From JBDHZU01 sp039812085 (GTDB taxonomy: Bacteria > Actinomycetota > Actinomycetes > S36-B12 > UBA10799): DNA of 11,404 bases. A model generated the notes under the pieces. That model did not search any database and was not told the origin of the DNA. It saw only the letters and a program-made list of their open reading frames with translations. Where the stretch lies: NCBI GenBank assembly GCA_039812085.1, contig JBDHZU010000057.1:1-11404 (forward strand), given 5' to 3'. Made by a program: the position numbers and the translations under genes. Position 1 is the stretch's first letter; every line of letters begins with the position of its first letter. Of the stretch, positions 6,701 through 11,404 are shown piece after piece.

Positions 6701-7042
6701 CGTGCCGGAAATGACCTGTTGACGCTGGGCCTTGATCTCGTCAGTCCGACGGCCTACCCGGATCGCGTAGTACCAGAGCACCATGAACAGCAGCCCGAGG
6801 AAGAACATCGCCGGAACCACAAATCCGGTCAGCACGATGAGCACTTGCAACACCCATCCTGCAGGGACTGCCCAATCGACTCGACGGAACATTCCAGCCA
6901 GCACCAAACATGCCAAAAACAGGAGCACGCCGACAGGTATCGCAATCGCAGCCGACGCGTCATAAACGACGATCGCCATCGGAATCGCGAGTAGCACAAC
7001 GATGGCTTCAAACGTCAACGTCATCGCGCAGAGAGCCTTCAT
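6698..7042 (-). CDS. DUF4233 family four-helix membrane protein
   Basis: This is a 114-residue protein of unknown function with four predicted membrane helices (about 7-26, 31-51, 58-75 and 76-95) and a short basic cytoplasmic tail ending RRTDEIKAQRQQVISGT. The start MKALCAMTLTFEAIVVLLAIP resembles the N-terminus of DUF4233 proteins, and the place directly between folC and ndk is where that family sits in many actinobacteria. The ATG overlaps the folC stop (ATGA), with GGGAG only a few bases before it, so translation is probably coupled to FolC. No catalytic motif is visible. A folate or nucleotide link is suggested only by the neighbours. Confidence 0.8.
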   Translation of the reverse strand: MKALCAMTLTFEAIVVLLAIPMAIVVYDASAAIAIPVGVLLFLACLVLAGMFRRVDWAVPAGWVLQVLIVLTGFVVPAMFFLGLLFMVLWYYAIRVGRRTDEIKAQRQQVISGT

Positions 7043-8526
7043 TGCTCCCAGTCTCCCTCATCGTCTGCATCCTCATCTCTGAGGTCGGCAAATATCCCGT
7101 CTGGGTCGGTGAAGGATTCATCCATCGACTCGTCGTCGGAATCGTCATCGCCTTCATCATCCTGATCGTCATCCAATGCTTGGGCCCATCCATCGGTGAC
7201 GCCCAGCGCGGCACGTGCATCGGCTGCGGTCACCACAGAGCCCAAGACGACCACACCGGAGGCCTGGGCCTCAGCGCGTTCGCGCGCGACCTGCAACGCC
7301 TCGGTCAGGGAATCCCGAAGCACGATCCGTTCCGGCGGCAAGTGTGCTGATAGCAGCGCAGCAACCTCATGGGCAGGCATCGCTCGTGGGGAACTGTTCT
7401 GAGTCGCCACCACTATCGATGCAGTGTTGGCAGCAACCTCGACAATGCCCTGGACATCTTTGTCTGCCAATACGCCAAGGACCACAACCGGAGCAGCAAT
7501 CCCGAAGCTTTCTTCGATTGCTGACAGGGCAGCGTTCATGCCATGCGGATTATGTGCTGAGTCCAGCACGACAGTGGGCTGAGAATCTGCCAGTTCCAGG
7601 CGACCGGGAGAGGTCACTGCTGCGAAACCGTCGGCAACCAGTTCCAGCGGCAGCGCATCGCCGGCGTCTGACGGAACTACGCCCCCAAAGAATGCCTCGA
7701 CTGCGGCCAGTGCCATCGCGGCATTGTCGCCTTGGTGAGCACCAAATAGCGGCAACGCAATGTCGTCGTAATCGCCGCGCAGGCCACGCAGGTCCAGCAC
7801 TTGCCCACCCACGGCGAGCCGGCGCTCACGGACCTCAAAGTCGTCCCCTTGTTGATAGACCGGGGCGTCATGGGCGGCCGCACTGCGAAGCAGCACCTCT
7901 TGCGCCTCGGGAACCTGGTGGCCAATGACGACCGGCGCATTCGACCGGATGATTCCGGCCTTCTCTGCCGCGATCTGTTCCACCGTGTCGCCCAACCATG
8001 CCTGGTGATCCAATGCAATCGGCGTGATCACGTTAACGGCGGCATCGACGACGTTGGTGGCATCCCAGCGGCCACCCATTCCGCATTCGATGATCATCAC
8101 GTCCACCGGGGCGTCAGCAAATGCGGCAAACGCCATCGCGGTGACTGCTTCGAACATCGTGCACTTTGGCCCACCCTCGGCCTGCGACCGATCGTCAGCC
8201 ATCGCCAAAGCAGGAGCAATGTCCAGGAATGCTGCAGAGAATCGACGTTCACTGATCGGGCGGCCATTGAGTTGGATGCGTTCGGTCATGGAATGAAGCG
8301 ACGGGCTGGTCGCCAATCCGGTGGTCAATCCGAAGCTGCGCATAATCGCTTCGATCATCCGCGCGGTGCTGGTCTTGCCATTGGTCCCCGCGAGGTGAAT
8401 CACCGGTGCTGCAGTCTGCGGGGAACCCATAACTTCCAACATGAATTGGATCCGACTAAGGTCCGGGGCGATCTTGGATTCCGGCCACCGTTGCAACAAA
8501 GCGCCCTCGACGACAGAGAAGTCCAT
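7039..8526 (-). CDS. folC: FolC, bifunctional dihydrofolate synthase / folylpolyglutamate synthase
   Basis: FolC is a cytoplasmic Mur-ligase-family enzyme that adds glutamate to dihydropteroate and to tetrahydrofolates, using ATP. The 495-residue protein has an N-terminal folate/ATP domain with the P-loop GTNGKTST (47-54), TSPSLHSMTERIQLNG (73-88), ECGMGGRWDATN (147-158) and the ITPI-LDH...EKAGI block (168-192). The C-terminal domain begins near GRLEL (308-312) and has the DSAHNPHG motif (322-329) and VLGVLADKD (349-357). The folded protein should end near 448. Residues 451-495 are an acidic tail with 25 Asp or Glu and a single Arg, which I do not know from characterised FolC proteins. The ATG is 44 bases from the divergent valS start. 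No Shine-Dalgarno is present; TAGACT lies six bases upstream. The gene ends in an ATGA overlap with the DUF4233 gene. Confidence 0.95.
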   Translation of the reverse strand: MDFSVVEGALLQRWPESKIAPDLSRIQFMLEVMGSPQTAAPVIHLAGTNGKTSTARMIEAIMRSFGLTTGLATSPSLHSMTERIQLNGRPISERRFSAAFLDIAPALAMADDRSQAEGGPKCTMFEAVTAMAFAAFADAPVDVMIIECGMGGRWDATNVVDAAVNVITPIALDHQAWLGDTVEQIAAEKAGIIRSNAPVVIGHQVPEAQEVLLRSAAAHDAPVYQQGDDFEVRERRLAVGGQVLDLRGLRGDYDDIALPLFGAHQGDNAAMALAAVEAFFGGVVPSDAGDALPLELVADGFAAVTSPGRLELADSQPTVVLDSAHNPHGMNAALSAIEESFGIAAPVVVLGVLADKDVQGIVEVAANTASIVVATQNSSPRAMPAHEVAALLSAHLPPERIVLRDSLTEALQVARERAEAQASGVVVLGSVVTAADARAALGVTDGWAQALDDDQDDEGDDDSDDESMDESFTDPDGIFADLRDEDADDEGDWEQ

Positions 8527-8532
8527 GTCGGG

Positions 8533-8538
8533 AGTCTA
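8533..8538 (-). promoter_or_regulatory. Candidate -10 hexamer (TAGACT) for leaderless folC
   Basis: TAGACT on the minus strand, then CCCGAC, then the folC ATG. The six-base distance fits transcription starting at or next to the A of ATG. The -35 region would lie across the valS promoter and start; no good -35 match is seen. This is probably the head promoter of the folC-DUF4233-ndk series. Confidence 0.45.
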
Positions 8539-8557
8539 CGAACCCAATGGCAGTCCT

Positions 8558-8563
8558 TACGAT
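8558..8563 (+). promoter_or_regulatory. Candidate -10 hexamer (TACGAT) for leaderless valS
   Basis: TACGAT is followed by seven bases (GGAATGC) and the ATG at 8571. The position suits a leaderless transcript and is the reason for choosing the 8571 start for valS over the in-frame ATGs at 8547 and 8562. The -35 region would fall about 8534-8541 and shows no good consensus; it overlaps the folC -10. Confidence 0.45.
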
Positions 8564-8570
8564 GGAATGC

Positions 8571-11132
8571 ATGACCCACGCTCCTTCCGCTGACTCGCGC
8601 ATGCCCGACAAGCCCTCTTTAGAGGGGCTGGAGGACAAATGGTCAGGAGTATGGGAATCCGAGCGGACCTACCGATTTGACCGCAGCAAGACCCGTGACC
8701 AGATCTACTCCATCGACACACCCCCACCCACCGTGTCCGGCTCGCTACACGTCGGTCACGTCTTCAGCTACACCCATACCGACTGCATCGCGCGCTACCA
8801 GCGCATGCGTGGACGTGAGGTGTTCTACCCGATGGGGTGGGATGACAACGGCCTGCCGACGGAACGCCGAGTGCAGAACTACTTCGGCGTGCGCTGCGAT
8901 CCGAGCCTGCCGTACGACCCGGACTTCACCCCGCCAGAGAAGCCGGGTAAGAACCAAGAGGCCATCTCTCGGCGCAACTTCATCGAACTGTGTGAGCAGC
9001 TCACCGCTGAAGACGAGAAGGTCTTCGAGCAGCTATGGCGACGACTGGGGTTGTCCGTCGACTGGACGATGACGTACCAAACCATCGACTCCAACGCCCG
9101 TGCCACCTCACAACGAGCGTTCTTGCGCAATCTGGCTCGCGGTGAGGCATATCAGGCCGAAGCACCCACCTTGTGGGATGTCACGTTCCGCACCGCCGTT
9201 GCGCAGGCAGAACTTGAGGATCGAGAACAGGCATCGGCCTACCACCGTTTGGGCTTCACCCGCCCAGATGGCGAGCCGGTCTTTATTGAGACCACTCGGC
9301 CAGAGCTATTGGCCGCGTGCGTGGCACTGGTGGCCCACCCCGACGATGAGCGTTACCAGCCACTATTTGGCTCCACGGTGACCTCGCCAGTCTTCGGAGT
9401 TCAGGTGCCAGTGGTCGCCCATCAGCTTGCGGACCCAGAAAAGGGCTCCGGTATCGCCATGATTTGTACGTTCGGCGATGTGACCGACGTGGTCTGGTGG
9501 CGTGATCTGCAACTGGATACTCGTCCGATCTTGGGTTGGGACGGGCGCATCATCCGGACCACGCCCGACTGGATCACCACAGATTCCGGCAAGACCGCCT
9601 ACGAGGCAATCGCCGGAACCACGGTGTTCACTGCGAAGAAGAACATGGTGGAGTTGCTCACCGAATCCGGTGGCATGGTGGGCGAACCGCGGCCCATCAC
9701 TCACCCGGTCAAGTTCTACGAGAAGGGCGATAAGCCACTCGAGATCGTGACCACTCGCCAGTGGTACTTGAGCAACGGTGGACGAGATCTCAAGCTGCGC
9801 GACGAACTGCTTGCTCGGGGCGAAGAACTGAATTGGCATCCCTCACATATGCGGGTGCGTTATTCGACCTGGGTCGAGGGTTTGAACTCTGACTGGCTGG
9901 TATCGCGGCAGCGATTCTTTGGTGTTCCGATTCCAGTCTGGTACCCGGTGGATGCCGATGGGCAGCCCCAGTACGACTCTCCCATCGTTCCTGAAGAATC
10001 CGCTCTACCGGTCGATCCTTCGGCCGAAGCGCCTGCTGGATTCGATGAGTCCCAGCGCGGTGAGCCTGGTGGCTTTGTCGGCGACCCGGACATCATGGAT
10101 ACCTGGGCGACTTCGTCGCTGACTCCGCAGATCGCAGGTGGCTGGGCCACCGACGAGGATCTGTGGCAGCGCGTGGCTCCTATGGATCTTCGGCCACAAG
10201 CACACGAGATCATCCGAACCTGGTTGTTCTCCACGGTGGTGCGGTCTCACCTAGAAGACGACCGTTTGCCATTCAGCGATACCGCAATCAGCGGCTGGAT
10301 CTTGGACCCCGACCGCAAGAAGATGAGTAAGAGCAAGGGCAACGTGGTGACGCCCAACGACTTGCTCGTCGAATTCGGTTCCGATGCGGTGCGGTACTGG
10401 GCAGCCTCCGGGCGTCCGGGCACAGATACTGCCTACGAGCCGCAGCAGATGAAGATCGGTCGTCGCCTGGCTATCAAAATCCTGAATGCCAGCAAGTTCG
10501 CGCTGATGCTTGGCGCGCAACCCGATGCCGCCACGGTGACGGAACCAATTGACAAGGCGATGCTGACCGAACTGGCCACAACGGTGAAGCAAGCAACAGA
10601 TGCCTTTGAGGCCTACAACTACGCCAAGGCCCTGGAAGTGACGGAAACCTTCTTCTGGAGCTTCTGCGACGACTACATCGAATTGGTGAAGGAACGCGCG
10701 CACGGCGCACATGGCGAGGCGGGTGCGGAATCGGCAAAGGCCGCACTTGCAACGGCACTGTCTGTCCAGTTGCGTCTATTCGCGCCGTTCCTGCCATTCG
10801 TGACCGAGGAGGTCTGGTCGTGGTGGCAGTCCGGCTTAGTACATCGCCAGTCGTGGCCGACAACTGACGAGTTCACCGCGGATGGCGACCCGGCAGTTCT
10901 GGCCGATACCGCAACCGCATTGACCGCAGTTCGCAAAGCGAAGAGCGAAGCAAAACGTTCAATGCGCGCCGAGGTGGAGAACCTGGTGATTACTGGCCCT
11001 GCCGTCACCTTGGAACGCATTGAGTCCGGCAAGACGGACTTGTGCGCTGCAGGTCGAGTGAACGATCTGACCTTGACGCCAGCAGAATCAACGGAGATCA
11101 CCGTTGATGTCACGCTGGCCGACGAGGAATAA
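8571..11132 (+). CDS. valS: Valyl-tRNA synthetase (type 2, shorter form)
   Basis: ValRS is a class I aminoacyl-tRNA synthetase that charges tRNA-Val and edits misactivated threonine. From the chosen ATG it is 853 residues long. The HIGH-type motif is HVGH (60-63, in PPPTVSGSLHVGHVFSYTHTD), followed by GWDDNGLPTERRVQN (89-103). The CP1 editing domain includes ETTRPELL (240-247) and the GSGIAMICTFGDVTDV segment. The signature KMSKS is at 584-588, and the anticodon-binding helical domain follows. The C-terminus is short and lacks the long coiled-coil arm of E. coli-like ValRS. The architecture matches the 'type 2' ValRS seen in bifidobacteria and other actinobacteria. In-frame ATGs at 8547, 8562 and 8601 are alternatives. 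I prefer 8571 because TACGAT lies seven bases before it and no Shine-Dalgarno precedes any of them. No T-box leader is possible in the short divergent gap. The stop is TAA. Confidence 0.96.
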   Translation: MTHAPSADSRMPDKPSLEGLEDKWSGVWESERTYRFDRSKTRDQIYSIDTPPPTVSGSLHVGHVFSYTHTDCIARYQRMRGREVFYPMGWDDNGLPTERRVQNYFGVRCDPSLPYDPDFTPPEKPGKNQEAISRRNFIELCEQLTAEDEKVFEQLWRRLGLSVDWTMTYQTIDSNARATSQRAFLRNLARGEAYQAEAPTLWDVTFRTAVAQAELEDREQASAYHRLGFTRPDGEPVFIETTRPELLAACVALVAHPDDERYQPLFGSTVTSPVFGVQVPVVAHQLADPEKGSGIAMICTFGDVTDVVWWRDLQLDTRPILGWDGRIIRTTPDWITTDSGKTAYEAIAGTTVFTAKKNMVELLTESGGMVGEPRPITHPVKFYEKGDKPLEIVTTRQWYLSNGGRDLKLRDELLARGEELNWHPSHMRVRYSTWVEGLNSDWLVSRQRFFGVPIPVWYPVDADGQPQYDSPIVPEESALPVDPSAEAPAGFDESQRGEPGGFVGDPDIMDTWATSSLTPQIAGGWATDEDLWQRVAPMDLRPQAHEIIRTWLFSTVVRSHLEDDRLPFSDTAISGWILDPDRKKMSKSKGNVVTPNDLLVEFGSDAVRYWAASGRPGTDTAYEPQQMKIGRRLAIKILNASKFALMLGAQPDAATVTEPIDKAMLTELATTVKQATDAFEAYNYAKALEVTETFFWSFCDDYIELVKERAHGAHGEAGAESAKAALATALSVQLRLFAPFLPFVTEEVWSWWQSGLVHRQSWPTTDEFTADGDPAVLADTATALTAVRKAKSEAKRSMRAEVENLVITGPAVTLERIESGKTDLCAAGRVNDLTLTPAESTEITVDVTLADEE

Positions 11133-11228
11133 CCCGAAGAAACGCATTCACAGGACCGAGGCTTATCTCGCGTCGATAACTGCGTTACCAAGGGTCCGTC
11201 GAGTCTCAGCTCAAGACCGCAGACTCAC
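11133..11228. other. 96-base convergent gap with a weak inverted repeat
   Basis: This is the gap between the stops of valS (plus) and the membrane-protein fragment (minus). GAGTCT (11201-11206) and AGACTC (11221-11226) form a six-base inverted repeat with a 14-base loop. There is no T-run on either side, so it is only a weak candidate for a shared terminator. Nothing else is recognisable. Confidence 0.25.
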
Positions 11229-11404
11229 TTAGATGAAGGTGAGCGCAGCAGCGGCAAGGACGAACACGGCAATTCCTACGCCGCGTTGGATCCAGTTCAT
11301 CTGCCAACCCGGTCCTGGCTGTACCAGTTGGGTGATGATGCCGAGAATCGCGTACGGGATTGCCAGACCAACCAACAGCCACGCCAGTGCGTTCTGCGGG
11401 TTGG
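11229..11404 (-). CDS. C-terminal fragment of an unrecognised membrane protein (cut by window edge)
   Basis: Reading the minus strand into the window gives 58 codons ending at TAA (11231-11229), with no in-frame stop before it. The fragment starts NPQNALAWLLVGLAIPYAIL and ends GVGIAVFVLAAAALTFI. Two hydrophobic helices (about fragment residues 5-27 and 42-58) flank a loop rich in Pro, Gly, Trp and Gln (about 28-41). Codon use resembles that of the neighbours, and the protein ends immediately after the last helix. I do not recognise the family. The beginning of the gene and any domain lie outside the window. It is convergent with valS. Confidence 0.6.
   Translation of the reverse strand, partial: NPQNALAWLLVGLAIPYAILGIITQLVQPGPGWQMNWIQRGVGIAVFVLAAAALTFI

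Noticed and set aside
7050..7180. Possible tandem repeat (TCATC/TCGTC runs)
   Set aside because: The apparent repetition comes from Asp/Glu codons of the FolC acidic tail and has no fixed unit length.
8547..8570. Upstream ATG starts for valS at 8547 and 8562
   Set aside because: They add only MAVLTMEC, have no Shine-Dalgarno, and would place the transcript start upstream of the well-placed TACGAT at 8558-8563. They remain possible but are less likely than 8571.
8527..8570. T-box leader or other riboswitch before valS
   Set aside because: The divergent gap is far too short and contains no T-box sequence.
7215..8574. Plus-strand open frames opposite folC (237 and 257 codons)
   Set aside because: They are the complement of a clear FolC coding region and their translations carry no family motifs.
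11201..11226. Intrinsic terminator between valS and the convergent fragment
   Set aside because: The GAGTCT/AGACTC stem is only six pairs with a 14-base loop, and there is no T-run on either strand.
1..11404. CRISPR arrays, insertion sequences, tRNA or rRNA genes, defence or toxin-antitoxin modules
   Set aside because: No spaced direct repeats, transposase-like frames, terminal inverted repeats, cloverleaf sequences or relevant domains were seen. The window is nearly fully occupied by conserved core genes.

Overview
The window reads as ordinary chromosomal core sequence from an actinobacterium. The evidence is the gene order (valS / folC - DUF4233 - ndk - mreB - mreC - mreD - mrdA - rodA - TIGR03960-type radical SAM gene), the moderately high GC content and the actinobacterial flavour of the proteins. 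These include a PBP2 with a cysteine-containing insert and an SCD motif, and a DUF4233 membrane protein between folC and ndk. ValRS is the shorter 'type 2' form seen for example in bifidobacteria, not the long Streptomyces-like form. I cannot place the organism below class or order level from sequence alone.

Layout from right to left, which is the transcription direction of most genes. The right edge (11229-11404, minus) holds the last 58 codons of an unrecognised membrane protein, convergent with valS. valS (8571-11132, plus) is divergent from folC. The folC start is only 44 bases from the preferred valS start, so the two promoters overlap. From folC a same-strand series runs left: folC (7039-8526), a DUF4233 membrane protein (6698-7042, ATGA overlap), ndk (6277-6687), mreB (5062-6213), mreC (4101-5015), mreD (3574-4104, ATGA overlap), mrdA/PBP2 (1487-3577, ATGA overlap), rodA (237-1487, TGATG overlap) and the first 60 codons of a TIGR03960-type radical SAM protein (1-181, GTG start).

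Functionally the core is the elongasome. MreB filaments, MreC and MreD position and activate the RodA SEDS glycosyltransferase and the PBP2 transpeptidase for lateral wall synthesis. The tight overlaps from mreC to rodA suggest translational coupling. folC (folate polyglutamylation), ndk (NTP balancing) and valS (tRNA charging) are housekeeping neighbours.

No mobile element, CRISPR array, RNA gene, defence system or other exotic cassette is visible. The points that deserve a second look are small. Four gene starts (valS, folC, ndk, radical SAM) have a TANNNT hexamer 6-7 bases upstream and no Shine-Dalgarno, the signature of leaderless transcription. A perfect DnaA-box 9-mer lies on the radical SAM start codon. 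FolC carries a 45-residue acidic tail, and MreB has an N-terminal extension of about 45 residues. Every intergenic gap is under 100 bases, so there is no long non-coding stretch to describe.
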